Source: a bacterium
Lineage (GTDB): Bacteria; Planctomycetota; Planctomycetia; Isosphaerales; Isosphaeraceae
Length of the DNA stretch: 64,000 nucleotides
Direction of reading: 5' to 3'
NCBI GenBank assembly: GCA_016125085.1
Contig: WGMM01000018.1
Location: forward strand, 150,239-214,238
Both the position numbers and the translations under genes were made by a program. Below are positions 8,742-18,009 of the stretch, piece by piece; the first letter of the stretch is position 1; the number at the start of each line of letters is the position of its first letter. The notes beneath the pieces are model-generated. The model was not told the origin of the DNA. It saw only the letters and a program-made list of their open reading frames with translations, and did no database searches.

Positions 8742-11700
8742 ATGAACGCACAACGCCGCACCCGACGCCGAAACTTCATCGCGAGCCTCGAAACGCTGGA
8801 CCGGCGCGTCGTTCTCGCCGCGCCTTCCGCGGTCTGGATCGGCCAGACAGGATACGATTTCGTCGGCCCCTGGCCCGAGATGAAGCCCAGCACGATCCAG
8901 GATATCCAGATTCACCTGGATGGACTGCCTTCGGACAGGACCGTCACCCGCGCCGTCGTTCAGGGCTACGGCGCCGATCGCTGGGAATATGGCGGCCCGG
9001 CGGGCAGCTGGCAGGTTCGGTTCGACCGCAAGACGGGTTCGGCCTCGGCGGATCTCTTCTTCGAGCCGGCCCGGCAGGAAAATGGCCGGGAATTCAGCGT
9101 CGGGCTGACCTATGACGACGGCAGCTTCCAGGAAGTCTACTTCGCCGGAGGGTTCGCTGATCCGAACCTGAAAATGCCCGGCCAGGGCCTTGCGGCCACC
9201 TGGCTCGGTGCCTCAGCCGGGGTCGACCTGACGAACCCCTCGGCCTCGGTCGGCCCGGATGGTGTCACGGACCTGCAACTCCGTATCGACAAGCTCGATG
9301 CGAAGAAAACCGTCGAAGCGATCGACCTGGTCGACGCATCCGGCGAATGGGTGGCCAGCTGGGGCAATAATCCCTCGCGTGTCGGTACGCTGGAGTTCGC
9401 TCCCGGTGTTGCCGGTTCAGGCTCGGGCGTACTGACCTTCTCCAGGCCCAATCGCGCGATGGTCGGACCGTTGACGGTTCAGGTGCGATACCAGGGCGGT
9501 GCACAGGACTCGACGACCGTTGCCCTCGGTTCGACCGCGACTTCGGCCGTTGTCCTGCCTTCCGCTATGACGTTTCGCAGCCAGGCGGCCACCGCGCAGT
9601 GGCTGGGGCAGGTCGTGAACGACCCGGCAAGGCCCGGATGGGTGCGTATCGAGGTGCGCGATCTGCCCACCGGGGGGATTTCGGCCTGGCAGATCGACGA
9701 TTCCCTTGGCCAGGCCTGGCTCTGGACCGTCAGTGGCCAGGGGTCGCCCTGGGCCACCGTTCCCGACACGAAGCGGCTTGTGGCCACTCAGGACCCATCC
9801 GGCAAATGGTTCCTCGAATTCGATGCCCGCTGGGATCAACTCGGGCGGAACCTGAGCATTATGGCCGCCGCCGATTCAGGCAGCTTCTACAGGCTTGAGG
9901 TCGCCGGCGGCAGTATCGACGAGGCCTTGCGTGCTCCGTCCCCGGCCGCGTCCGAAGTTCAGGCCTCCCCGGGAATGAACCTGCAGGCTCTGGTGGATAC
10001 CTACGGCACCGTCCGCCTTGGCGATGGTGTCTATCGGCTGACCGAGCCGCTCGTCCTGAAACGCCCTGTCCGCCTGATCGGTTCTTCGGGGGCGGTGCTT
10101 CAGTTCGCCCAGCCGGCCAGTTCTCCAGGCTGGTCGACCGTCATCAAGCTGGCCTCTGGCAACATCACGCTTTCAGGCTTCCAGGTTCGGTTCGACGGGC
10201 CTGTGAAGTGGCTTTCGAATGTGCGTTACGGCCCGGCGATCATCGGGTCGCCTGACAATTACGACACCCTGCTGGGCCGAACCGGACCGATGCCCGGGAT
10301 CGTGATCGAGAACCTCGATGTCGTCGGCCCGGGGGCGAACTATCAGAACGAAGAGGCCGCAAGGCTGATCCGGCTGATCGACGATGTCTCGGGAACGATT
10401 TCCGGGAACACGCTTTTCGGCGGCCTGGTCGAGCTGACCGGCGGCCCCTGGAACGTATCCTCGAACCGTATCGAAGGCACTGCCGCAGGTTCGTTCAGTT
10501 ACGATGCCTTCGCGTTTCATGACGTGAAGGGGCTGCAGTTGACAGGGAACGTCATCAGCCGGGGCACGAATTCCGGGCCGATCATGCGGTTTCTGGTGAT
10601 CAACGGCGATTCGCGGGATATCGTCGTCGAAGGCAACGACGTCAGCGGGATGGGTGCCAGGTTCGGCGACGACCCCTGGATTCAGGAGCTGAACGCCCAT
10701 GAAGTCGTCCTGACCGAGGCTTATCATGTGTCCTATGAAGGGGCATTGATGGGTGTGGACGCCTCGCGCCGGATCGTCAGAGTTCCGCAGGCTTTGGGCC
10801 GGGCCTATCGCCCGGGCGATACCCTGGCCGTTCTGACGGGGTCGGACGCCGGCACTTATCGCACCGTGATGACGGTCATCGACGGAACCACGCTTTTGCT
10901 GGACGCCCCCCTGCCCCAATGGGCCGGCGTGGGCACGGTGGTTTCGGTCAATCGTGGCATTTCGAATCTGTCGATTCGAAACAATTCGATCGATCAGACC
11001 GACCGGCCCCAAAGCCGCGCTCTGGTTCTCGTCGGCAATCTCTACGACGTCGATGTGACGGACAATCGCATTTTCGGCGGGTTCCGCGGGTTTCAAATCA
11101 CGGCTTATCCCAGCGAAACGCCGCTGACCTGGGGCTGGACACGCAATCCCATTTTCGGTTTGAACTTCACCGGCAACGAGTTCACCGACGTACTCTGGTA
11201 CAACCAGATCGGCGTGAGTCATAACGCTGCCGCAAGGTCGAACTTCGGGCATCTTTATCTTGACGGCACGGTCGCGGGCAATATCTTTCGCTGGTCGGAA
11301 CGGTTCCTGATCGATTCCATCTGGCAGGAGCCGGGACAGGCGGACCGTGTTCTTCCCGCACTTGAGCTGGGCGAAGGCGGCTCCTGGGACGACACGGAGT
11401 TCCGCGTCCGCTTCGGCACGAACTTCATCGACCTGCCCGCCGGATGGGCGAATCGACCAGCCGTCTGGGTTCGCAGTGGTCGAGTCAACGACGTGCCTGC
11501 TCCAGGCGCTGGCGAATTGCTGCTGCTGACGCCTGTTCCGACGATCACGGCCCCGACAGGCCTGAGACTCACCAGCGATTCGGGCGTAAGTGCAAGCGAT
11601 GGCATTACGAACGACGCCCGATTGACGCTCGATGCGGTCGCTGGCTTGAGCTACAGGTATCGTGAAGCAGGCGGCGGCCTGTGGCGACAGATCGACGATC

Positions 11701-12635
11701 CCGCGGGATTTCTGCCGTCCGGCCTCGCGGACGGGCCTGTGACGATTGAGGTCCAGGCGGTCGATGCAAGCGGGAATGCCGGTCCGGCCTCATCGATTTC
11801 TTTCGTTCTGGACACGACCTCGCCAGACGCTCCCGCGAATCTGGCCCGGACTGGCCCGGCTTCCGTCGGGTGGGCAAGATCGACTTCGAACGATGTGGCG
11901 TCGCAAGTCGCCAGGCTGACGAACGCCGGCTTCGAAGATGCGAAACTACTTGATTCCGGGCAATCGCAGACAGCCTTCGATCGCTGGCGAATCGGCACGA
12001 ATCATGTGGAGATCGTGGCGATCGATGTCGCCGGGAACCGGTCACCGGCTCTTGTGGGCGATTTCGCATATTCGCCCGCTGGAACCTGGGGTGGGCAGGA
12101 CGGATCGGACTACGCGGCACTGTCGGCGACGCTGCGGCCGGATGGCAAGCAGGATGTTCGGATCGACCTCACCGGTCTGCCCTACGGCACGAGCCTGTCG
12201 AGCCTGACGCTCGCACCCTTCGGCGGAGGCACCTGGGCCTGGCCAGCGGCGCAGGGCCGTCAATACGCTGCGGCCTGGATTCCAGCGGCCGGCGGACTTT
12301 CGGGCCGGATCTATTTTCAACCGAACCGGCGCGAATCCGGCAGACCATTCTTCGTCACGCTCAGATTCTCTGACGGTACTGTGGAATCGTTCTGGATGAA
12401 TGGAGGAACCGCCGACCCGAACCTTGTGGCATCGGGCGGCGGCAATGCGAATTCAGGCGGTATCAGGCTGGCTGTCGCCGGTGGCGGTAATTCAGGCGGA
12501 GGTGCCGGAACTACTGCCTCAGAACGGGCTCGACAGCGTCAAGCCGCGGCGGCCGCGGCCCGGGCCGCTCAAAAGGCCGCACGGGCATTGCCTTCGGCGA
12601 AGCTCGTGCGGTCGATTCGGCCCGGAGGCAAATGA
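8742..12635 (+). CDS. giant secreted beta-helix protein with planctomycetal N-terminal signal
   Basis: A 1297-aa predicted extracellular protein. The N-terminus RRTRRRNFIASLETLDRRVVLAA matches the planctomycetal 'LE-x-LDRR-x-LL' export-type motif. Residues ~31-145, ~150-265 and ~283-395 are three related beta-rich modules (each opens with W-(I/L)-G-Q/A and describes 'D-x-RIDLxGLP'), and a fourth, most similar to the first, lies at ~1113-1235. Residues ~411-900 form a right-handed parallel beta-helix typical of pectate-lyase-like surface proteins (LQALVDTYGTVRLGDGVYRL, repeated N-x-I/L-x-G-N units). Near residues 950-1020 is an Ig-like domain (VQAVDASGNAGPAS). The tail is Ala/Arg-rich and basic. 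Catalysis cannot be inferred; adhesin or sheath role is possible. Confidence 0.8.
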   Translation: MNAQRRTRRRNFIASLETLDRRVVLAAPSAVWIGQTGYDFVGPWPEMKPSTIQDIQIHLDGLPSDRTVTRAVVQGYGADRWEYGGPAGSWQVRFDRKTGSASADLFFEPARQENGREFSVGLTYDDGSFQEVYFAGGFADPNLKMPGQGLAATWLGASAGVDLTNPSASVGPDGVTDLQLRIDKLDAKKTVEAIDLVDASGEWVASWGNNPSRVGTLEFAPGVAGSGSGVLTFSRPNRAMVGPLTVQVRYQGGAQDSTTVALGSTATSAVVLPSAMTFRSQAATAQWLGQVVNDPARPGWVRIEVRDLPTGGISAWQIDDSLGQAWLWTVSGQGSPWATVPDTKRLVATQDPSGKWFLEFDARWDQLGRNLSIMAAADSGSFYRLEVAGGSIDEALRAPSPAASEVQASPGMNLQALVDTYGTVRLGDGVYRLTEPLVLKRPVRLIGSSGAVLQFAQPASSPGWSTVIKLASGNITLSGFQVRFDGPVKWLSNVRYGPAIIGSPDNYDTLLGRTGPMPGIVIENLDVVGPGANYQNEEAARLIRLIDDVSGTISGNTLFGGLVELTGGPWNVSSNRIEGTAAGSFSYDAFAFHDVKGLQLTGNVISRGTNSGPIMRFLVINGDSRDIVVEGNDVSGMGARFGDDPWIQELNAHEVVLTEAYHVSYEGALMGVDASRRIVRVPQALGRAYRPGDTLAVLTGSDAGTYRTVMTVIDGTTLLLDAPLPQWAGVGTVVSVNRGISNLSIRNNSIDQTDRPQSRALVLVGNLYDVDVTDNRIFGGFRGFQITAYPSETPLTWGWTRNPIFGLNFTGNEFTDVLWYNQIGVSHNAAARSNFGHLYLDGTVAGNIFRWSERFLIDSIWQEPGQADRVLPALELGEGGSWDDTEFRVRFGTNFIDLPAGWANRPAVWVRSGRVNDVPAPGAGELLLLTPVPTITAPTGLRLTSDSGVSASDGITNDARLTLDAVAGLSYRYREAGGGLWRQIDDPAGFLPSGLADGPVTIEVQAVDASGNAGPASSISFVLDTTSPDAPANLARTGPASVGWARSTSNDVASQVARLTNAGFEDAKLLDSGQSQTAFDRWRIGTNHVEIVAIDVAGNRSPALVGDFAYSPAGTWGGQDGSDYAALSATLRPDGKQDVRIDLTGLPYGTSLSSLTLAPFGGGTWAWPAAQGRQYAAAWIPAAGGLSGRIYFQPNRRESGRPFFVTLRFSDGTVESFWMNGGTADPNLVASGGGNANSGGIRLAVAGGGNSGGGAGTTASERARQRQAAAAAARAAQKAARALPSAKLVRSIRPGGK

Positions 12636-12648
12636 AACCAGGGCGATT

Positions 12649-12978
12649 TCAATAGCCTTCCTGCTCAAGGAGCTTTTGCGTCACTTCCGCCTCGCACTGC
12701 TTGCACCACTTCCACTTGTCCTGGCCGACACTTTCGTTCAGGTGCGCCGAAGCGGTCCGGATTCGTTCGAACCAGATCACCCGGGGCTGACCGTCCGCAA
12801 GCTTTTCGATTTTGTTGCAATGTGCGAAATGCAACAGATTGGCGTTCTTCGGGGCGGTCTTGCGGACTGGCTTGTCCGTCCCGTGATAAATGTAACCGTG
12901 ACCGTCTTCCCTTGCCGATTCCAGTTCCGATTTCGAACCGAGTTCCCGAACGTTCTGACTTTCCTGAGCGGTCAACAT
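12649..12978 (-). CDS. small hypothetical protein
   Basis: A 109-aa protein I do not recognise. It has a hydrophilic N-terminus, a central HFAHCNKIEKL...PRVIWFERIRTASAHL segment and a C-terminal KWKWCKQCEAEVTQKLL with a CxxC that could bind a metal with C/H residues upstream (HFAHC). AAGGA lies about 12 nt before the ATG at 12978. It converges with the giant exoprotein gene 13 bp away and is followed 168 bp upstream by a membrane-protein gene on the same strand. A different frame on the same strand is also open here, so the call depends on the RBS and Cys pattern. Confidence 0.5.
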   Translation of the reverse strand: MLTAQESQNVRELGSKSELESAREDGHGYIYHGTDKPVRKTAPKNANLLHFAHCNKIEKLADGQPRVIWFERIRTASAHLNESVGQDKWKWCKQCEAEVTQKLLEQEGY

Positions 12979-13146
12979 GGATGATTCGATTCCTTCGTAC
13001 TGGCGTATGCCACCCCACCGGCCTTCGATCAGGCCTGTCGCCGATCTTCGTACATCAGATCCGGGTTCGTCACAAGCCCAGATCTATCTTATTGCATTCG
13101 CGGGAAAATCTCACCCAAATTCGCAGAGGTATTCATGAAAATGTGG

Positions 13147-14958
13147 TTATTTTCGTTCAAGTTTCCAGAGTTCGTGTCGCTCGGTCGCGGCTGCGCGTGT
13201 CCAGGAGCCGCCCCGGCGCGGCGGGATGGCGTGTTGCGATTTTTCCAGAAGCAACCAGTCCGGGCGGTATTTGTCCATCAGCTTTCGGGCATCTTCGGGC
13301 GAGGATTCGAGCCGGTCGAAGACGGAGAGCAGTGCGTTGCGGACGGCCTCGGGCTTCCATTCCGGGCGTGTCACTTCGGCCAGGTTGACTTTCGGCACCG
13401 AGCCTTCGGGCATCGCCGCGAAGGTTTCGCGGGTCATCCCGGTCAGCCAGTAGGTAAGTGCGATCCGTTCATGGACTTCCTCAAGGCTCATCAGCGAAAT
13501 CTGCGACGCGTAGGGGAAGTGATACAGCAGTCGCCCACCCGGCATGGAGAGAGCGGCAAGCTGGGCGGGCACGAACCCGGCGATCGAACGCTGGCCGTCG
13601 TCCGGGATCGAGGCCAGCAGCGGGCGAATCGGGGCGATGTCGGCCGCGAAGCCGCGAACGAGCATCGATTCCGGGGCCAGCTTCACTTCCACCGTACGCA
13701 GAGCCACTGCCGACACGAACAGGACCGCGACGATGCCCGCGGAGACACGCGGCCCCAGCCAGCGCAGCATGAACGCGACCGTGCCGACATAAACAGGAAT
13801 CGCCAGAAACGGGCCGTAAACGTACATCCAGTGCCAGTTTTCGAATTCCAGCCGCGTGACGATAGCGCTGTTCGCAAGGGCATAGCCTGCCAGCCCGACG
13901 GCCGCGAACATGGCTACGCCCCGGCTGCGGAACCACCAGATGACCGCGACGCTCACAAGGGCCTTGAGCCAGACCCAGTAATTCACCAGGTTGACGTAGA
14001 CGTAAGGGTCGCCGGGCGGCATGACCTGTCCCCGGCCGATGCGTTCGAGGATCGGGTCGAGGGCCGGATCGGCGAAGATCCGGGCGTTATAAAGAATCTG
14101 GGGCGAACCGAGCAGAACACCGGCCGCGAATGCGATTGCGGCGATGATCGACGCCCTTCGCTTCTGGCCTTTCGTGAGCGTGTCGTAAGCCGCCAGCAGG
14201 CCGAGGCAGGCCCCGGCGCCGACACACAAAGCCGTCCACTGGAAGAAGTAGAGCGTGATGCTCAGAGCCGTGAACAAGGCCGCGAGGATCGCCCGGCGGG
14301 GGGCCCGCCCGATGACATCCGGCGAGAGCAGCGCAGCGGCCAGGATGGTGATCGGCAGGCTCAGAATCGGGCTGATCACCCGATAAGCCGAGAAGTTCGT
14401 GGCATGGGGCTTGATCGGCATCCAGCGGATATAGTCTTTGGCGATCAGGGCATTCTGCATCAGCACGCGGCCCTGTACGAATCCGGCGTCGGAAAGGGCC
14501 AGAATCGTGGCCAGGAGGATGAACGCCCGGGGCCGCGAAACCGGAATGCGGAACGAAGCGAACGCCACGTAAAGGCTGATACCGGTGAGAAATCCGCCCG
14601 ACAGCCGCCAGAACTGACCAAGACTGACGATGTCGAAGCCAAGTGCCAGGGCCAGGTGCGAAGTCGGTACGAACTGCATCCAGCTGTAAGTGGTGGGCAG
14701 GTCGCGATCGGACTGGACGAACACGTCGCGCATGCCCCAGGAACCGTCCATTGCGGGCTTGGCAATCAGGCGGTAGACGACTTCGTCGAGGTCCTGATGG
14801 AATTCCCAGGTGCCGAAGAAGGCCTTCGAAGCCACGTGGGGCACGATGGCGATGAGGGCTCCGATCAGGCCGCAGAACAGGGCGTCGCGAACCGCGATTC
14901 GCCAGGTGAGGCGTTCCGGTTCGACGTTGACGTCAGGTTCGAGATGCGACGGTTCCAT
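13147..14958 (-). CDS. polytopic membrane protein, GT-C-like, unassigned
   Basis: A 603-aa integral membrane protein. About 10-12 hydrophobic segments run from residue ~28 to ~420 (e.g. GLIGALIAIVPHVA, AFILLATILALSDAGF, AAIAFAAGVLLGS), followed by a soluble C-terminal region of ~180 aa (SIPDDGQRSIAGFVPAQLAAL...RPDWLLLEKSQH). An early loop carries acidic FHQDLDEVVY, and the overall plan of many TM segments plus a luminal C-terminal domain recalls GT-C glycosyltransferases and related DUF membrane proteins, but no diagnostic motif is certain. PDDGQ...W-LLLEK resembles the 'x-x-YVLL' ends of such proteins. It is followed downstream by a small hypothetical gene and preceded by the aminotransferase. 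Confidence 0.7.
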   Translation of the reverse strand: MEPSHLEPDVNVEPERLTWRIAVRDALFCGLIGALIAIVPHVASKAFFGTWEFHQDLDEVVYRLIAKPAMDGSWGMRDVFVQSDRDLPTTYSWMQFVPTSHLALALGFDIVSLGQFWRLSGGFLTGISLYVAFASFRIPVSRPRAFILLATILALSDAGFVQGRVLMQNALIAKDYIRWMPIKPHATNFSAYRVISPILSLPITILAAALLSPDVIGRAPRRAILAALFTALSITLYFFQWTALCVGAGACLGLLAAYDTLTKGQKRRASIIAAIAFAAGVLLGSPQILYNARIFADPALDPILERIGRGQVMPPGDPYVYVNLVNYWVWLKALVSVAVIWWFRSRGVAMFAAVGLAGYALANSAIVTRLEFENWHWMYVYGPFLAIPVYVGTVAFMLRWLGPRVSAGIVAVLFVSAVALRTVEVKLAPESMLVRGFAADIAPIRPLLASIPDDGQRSIAGFVPAQLAALSMPGGRLLYHFPYASQISLMSLEEVHERIALTYWLTGMTRETFAAMPEGSVPKVNLAEVTRPEWKPEAVRNALLSVFDRLESSPEDARKLMDKYRPDWLLLEKSQHAIPPRRGGSWTRAAATERHELWKLERK

Positions 14959-15111
14959 GGGGGCAAGATTCCGAAAAATGGGCGGGGGCAGGCTTATCCG
15001 ATCGCATTCGTCGAACAGGGGCTCAGGCCTTTTCGGTCGATGTCAGCGGCGCGGCGGCCGGATGTCGACAATATAGAACACGCCGGAATATCTGCCTGTT
15101 CGCCGCGTGGT

Positions 15112-16299
15112 TCAACCGTCGCTGGTCCTTGTCCGGGCGAATTCGACAAGCCGCCGGCCGGCTTCTTCGAGGGTTTCGTCCTTTTTGCAGAAGCAGAAGC
15201 GGACGTAATTCGAACCGCCCTGCCCGTCCAGCCAGAAGCTGGAGCCCGGCACGCTGGCGACTCCGGCGTCGCGCACGAGGGCCATGGCGGCCTCGCGGTC
15301 GTTCGCGAAGCCAAGGCTGGAGACATCGGCCATGACATAATACGCCCCTTCCGGCCGGACGTGACCGAAGCCCGCTTCGGCCAGAAAGTCGCAGAACCGG
15401 TCGCGACGGGTCTGATAATCGGTCGCGAGTTTGGCGTAATACTCAGGCGGGAATCGATAGGCCGTCCCTCCGGCACGCTGCAGCGGCGCGGCGGCTCCGA
15501 TAGTGAGGAAGTCGTGCACCTGCCGCATCGGCTTCGTGAGTCGGGGCGAGGCCAGGATCGTGCCCACACGCCAGCCCGTCACGGCGTAGGTCTTGGACAT
15601 GCCGGAGATGACGATCGACCGTTCGGCCATGCCGTCGACGGTCGCCATGCTTACGTGCTGGCGGCCGTCGTAGAGGATGTGCTCGTAGATTTCATCGGTA
15701 ATGGCCACGGCGTTCCACTTGCGGCACAGGGCGGCCACGGCTTCGAGATCCTGTCGGCCCATGACGACGCCGGTGGGGTTGGAGGGATTGCACAGGATGA
15801 CGGCCTTGGTGCGGTCGTTGAAGGCTTTCGCCAATTCGTCGAGGTCGATACGCCAGTCAGGCGGGCGGATGGTGACGAATCGTGGCGTGGCTCCTGTGAG
15901 AACGCAGTCGGGCCAGTAGTTTTCGTAGAACGGCTGGGTAAGGATGACTTCGTCGCCGGGGTTGATCAGGGCGTTGAGGGCGACGATCATGGCCTCGGTC
16001 GCGCCGCAGACGACCGTGAGCTGGGTTTCCGGATCGACCGTAAGCCCCTGATGCCACTGGTATTTCCAGGCGATGGCTTCGCGCAGGAGCTTATCGCCCC
16101 AGGTGATGGCGTACTGGTTGACGCCGGCAGCGATGGCATCGCAGGCGGCCTGGCGGAGCGGTTCGGGGGCCGGAAAGTCCGGCATGCCCTGGGCCAGGTT
16201 GAGGGCTCCGTACTTCGCGGCCTCGACCGACATATGGCGAATGACGCTTTCGCGAAACTTGCCGGCACGTTCGGACAGGACGATCTCATTTCCGCTCAT
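15112..16299 (-). CDS. class I/II PLP-dependent aminotransferase
   Basis: A 395-aa fold-type-I aminotransferase. NPSNPTG, DEIYEHILYDG and the Schiff-base lysine in SGMSKTYAVTGWRVG are all present, with the opening NLAQGMPDFPAPEPL and the C-terminal arginine region YVRFCFCKKDETL. The pattern is closest to kynurenine-oxoglutarate/methionine aminotransferases (YbdL/KAT-like). The start chosen is ATG 16299 (GGAAAAG upstream); the longer frame to 16389 adds a basic, non-conserved stretch. It is divergent from metK, and transamination of 4-methylthio-2-oxobutyrate to methionine is a plausible role (inference); aspartate or aromatic substrates cannot be excluded. Confidence 0.88.
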   Translation of the reverse strand: MSGNEIVLSERAGKFRESVIRHMSVEAAKYGALNLAQGMPDFPAPEPLRQAACDAIAAGVNQYAITWGDKLLREAIAWKYQWHQGLTVDPETQLTVVCGATEAMIVALNALINPGDEVILTQPFYENYWPDCVLTGATPRFVTIRPPDWRIDLDELAKAFNDRTKAVILCNPSNPTGVVMGRQDLEAVAALCRKWNAVAITDEIYEHILYDGRQHVSMATVDGMAERSIVISGMSKTYAVTGWRVGTILASPRLTKPMRQVHDFLTIGAAAPLQRAGGTAYRFPPEYYAKLATDYQTRRDRFCDFLAEAGFGHVRPEGAYYVMADVSSLGFANDREAAMALVRDAGVASVPGSSFWLDGQGGSNYVRFCFCKKDETLEEAGRRLVEFARTRTSDG

Positions 16300-16413
16300 G
16301 GACTTTTCCGGTCCTTTCGTTCGCCTTCGTTCGGTATTGTTCGATTCTGTTCGATCGTATCGCAAGCGGGCAACGATCAGCGACCGCAAGTTCCGAATGA
16401 CGCGGGCGCTTGG

Positions 16414-16443
16414 TTGTCAATCGCAAGGGCGTTTCGCTATATT
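16414..16443 (+). promoter_or_regulatory. promoter of metK
   Basis: TTGTCA (16414-16419) and TATATT (16438-16443) are spaced 18 bp, giving a leader of about 100 nt before the metK GTG. I see no SAM riboswitch in this leader. Confidence 0.55.
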
Positions 16444-16548
16444 GATTCGTCTTGAATGAAGAATCGCAAGCCCGAATCGAATGCGATTCGCCAGAAAGTG
16501 CGTTCTCTCCGAATTCGGTCCGCCTCATCAACGGGAGTTACAGCCACC

Positions 16549-17799
16549 GTGTCCTCGGCCAAGCGTTATCCGTTCACCAGCGAATCGGTGTCCATGGGGC
16601 ACCCGGACAAAGTCTCTGACCAGATCAGCGACGCCATCCTCGACTTTTGCCTGAAGCATGACCCGGCCAGTCGCGTGGCCTGCGAAACGCTGGTGACGAC
16701 GAACCTCGTCGTCGTGGCAGGGGAAATCACGACGAACGCACCTCTCAAGGCGAACATCGACAAGATCGTTCGTGGCGTCATCAAGGAAATCGGCTACACC
16801 GATCCTGAAATCCGCTTCGCCGACACGACGGCCGAGATCGTCGACAAGATTCACGGTCAAAGCCAGCACATCGCACAAGGTGTGGACAAGGACGGCGCTG
16901 GCGACCAGGGCATGATGTTCGGGTTCGCCTGCGACGAAACGCCCGACCTGATGCCGCTGCCGATCGCGATTTCGCACCGGCTGGTCAACGAACATGCCCG
17001 GCTTCGTCGTGAAGGCATCCTGAAGTGGGCCCGCCCTGATGCCAAGAGTCAGGTGACGGTCGACTACGACGACCACGGCACGCCCCTGCGTATTACGGCA
17101 GTCGTGCTTTCGACCCAGCACGATGCGACCGTGACCGAGAAGAAGGACGGCGAAGACTACTTCAGCGACGCCGCCCGGCAGGAAGTGCTGGACAAGCTGA
17201 TCAAGCCGGTTCTGGAAACTGACCGCCCGGACCTGATCAAGGGCAAGCTCGTGCTGATGCCCCCCGCAGGCCAACCCCAGCCGACCGTCGGCCCCGACGA
17301 CGTCAAGGTTTACGTCAACCCGACCGGCTGCTTCGAAGTCGGTGGCCCGGATGGCGACTGCGGCCTGACCGGCCGGAAGATCATCGTCGACACCTATGGC
17401 GGCCGTGGCCGTCACGGTGGCGGCGCGTTCTCGGGCAAGGATCCTTCGAAGGTCGACCGCTCGGCCGCCTACATGGCCCGGCACGTGGCCAAGAACATCG
17501 TGGCCGCTGGTCTGGCCAAGCGCTGCGAAGTTCAGCTCGCTTATGCCATCGGCATCGCCGAGCCGATGAGCGTGCTCGTCCGCACCGAAGGTACCGGCGT
17601 GATTCCGGACGAAAAGATCGCCGAAATCGTGAAGGCCGAGTTCAAACTGACGCCCAAGGGCATCCGCGAGCACCTCGACCTGCGCCGCCCGATCTATCAG
17701 CAGACCGCCTCAGGCGGCCACTTCGGCCGCTCGGAAAAGGACCTTACGTGGGAACACACCGACCACGTCGATGCCCTGAAGAAGGCCGCCGGGATCTGA
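16549..17799 (+). CDS. metK: S-adenosylmethionine synthase
   Basis: A 416-aa enzyme forming SAM from methionine and ATP. The N-terminal signature [18 protein letters not shown] begins at residue 14; [12 protein letters not shown] is the methionine adenosyltransferase signature 1 and [19 protein letters not shown] signature 2. Length is slightly above the E. coli protein because of a small loop near residues 280-300. The start is GTG at 16549: GGGAG lies 11 nt upstream and the protein then begins as in homologues ([13 protein letters not shown]); upstream in-frame codons read unlike any MetK. The 3' end and its terminator are duplicated downstream. Confidence 0.96.
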   Translation: MSSAKRYPFTSESVSMGHPDKVSDQISDAILDFCLKHDPASRVACETLVTTNLVVVAGEITTNAPLKANIDKIVRGVIKEIGYTDPEIRFADTTAEIVDKIHGQSQHIAQGVDKDGAGDQGMMFGFACDETPDLMPLPIAISHRLVNEHARLRREGILKWARPDAKSQVTVDYDDHGTPLRITAVVLSTQHDATVTEKKDGEDYFSDAARQEVLDKLIKPVLETDRPDLIKGKLVLMPPAGQPQPTVGPDDVKVYVNPTGCFEVGGPDGDCGLTGRKIIVDTYGGRGRHGGGAFSGKDPSKVDRSAAYMARHVAKNIVAAGLAKRCEVQLAYAIGIAEPMSVLVRTEGTGVIPDEKIAEIVKAEFKLTPKGIREHLDLRRPIYQQTASGGHFGRSEKDLTWEHTDHVDALKKAAGI

Positions 17800-17840
17800 T
17801 GACCGAGGGCCGGATTCTCCGGTTCACATTCGAAATCGAA

Positions 17841-17873
17841 AAGGCCTCGCCAGTGTTTGGCGAGGCCTTTTCT
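17841..17873 (+). terminator. metK: Rho-independent terminator of metK
   Basis: A 12-bp perfect stem AAGGCCTCGCCA/TGGCGAGGCCTT with a 5-nt loop and TTTTC tail. Confidence 0.85.
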
Positions 17874-17945
17874 GATTGTCGTTCAAGAAGGGCGCCGGGA
17901 TCTGTTGACCGGCGTACGCATTCTGCTGTTCGCATTCCAAATCGA

Positions 17946-17976
17946 AAGGGCCTCGCCTGTGCATGGCGAGGCCCTT
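17946..17976. terminator. second terminator copy, probably serves the helicase gene
   Basis: A 12-bp perfect stem AAGGGCCTCGCC/GGCGAGGCCCTT with a 7-nt loop. Read on the minus strand it ends CCCTTTCG, 34 bp past the helicase stop codon. Confidence 0.75.
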
Positions 17977-18009
17977 CCTGATAATCGTTGATTCTAGGGG
18001 TGAATCGGT

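Larger units (their letters stand above)
17779..17990 (+). repeat. tandem duplication of metK 3' end and terminator
   Basis: Two diverged copies offset by about 106 bp. Copy 1 (17779-17880) contains the metK C-terminus and stop (aagaaggccgccgggatctg) and a terminator; copy 2 (17885-17990) repeats aagaagggcgccgggatctg, the intervening ATTCT...AAATCGAAA, and a second terminator. Confidence 0.8.

Noticed and set aside
13135..16455. Very long open frame on the plus strand opposite the membrane protein and aminotransferase genes
   Set aside because: It has no start/RBS context and reads as low-complexity His/Arg/Gly-rich sequence; the minus-strand genes have clear family motifs. It is a shadow caused by GC-rich codon bias.
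16300..16548. Possible SAM riboswitch before metK
   Set aside because: I found only a sigma-70-type promoter and no recognisable SAM-I/II/IV core or paired stems in the leader.
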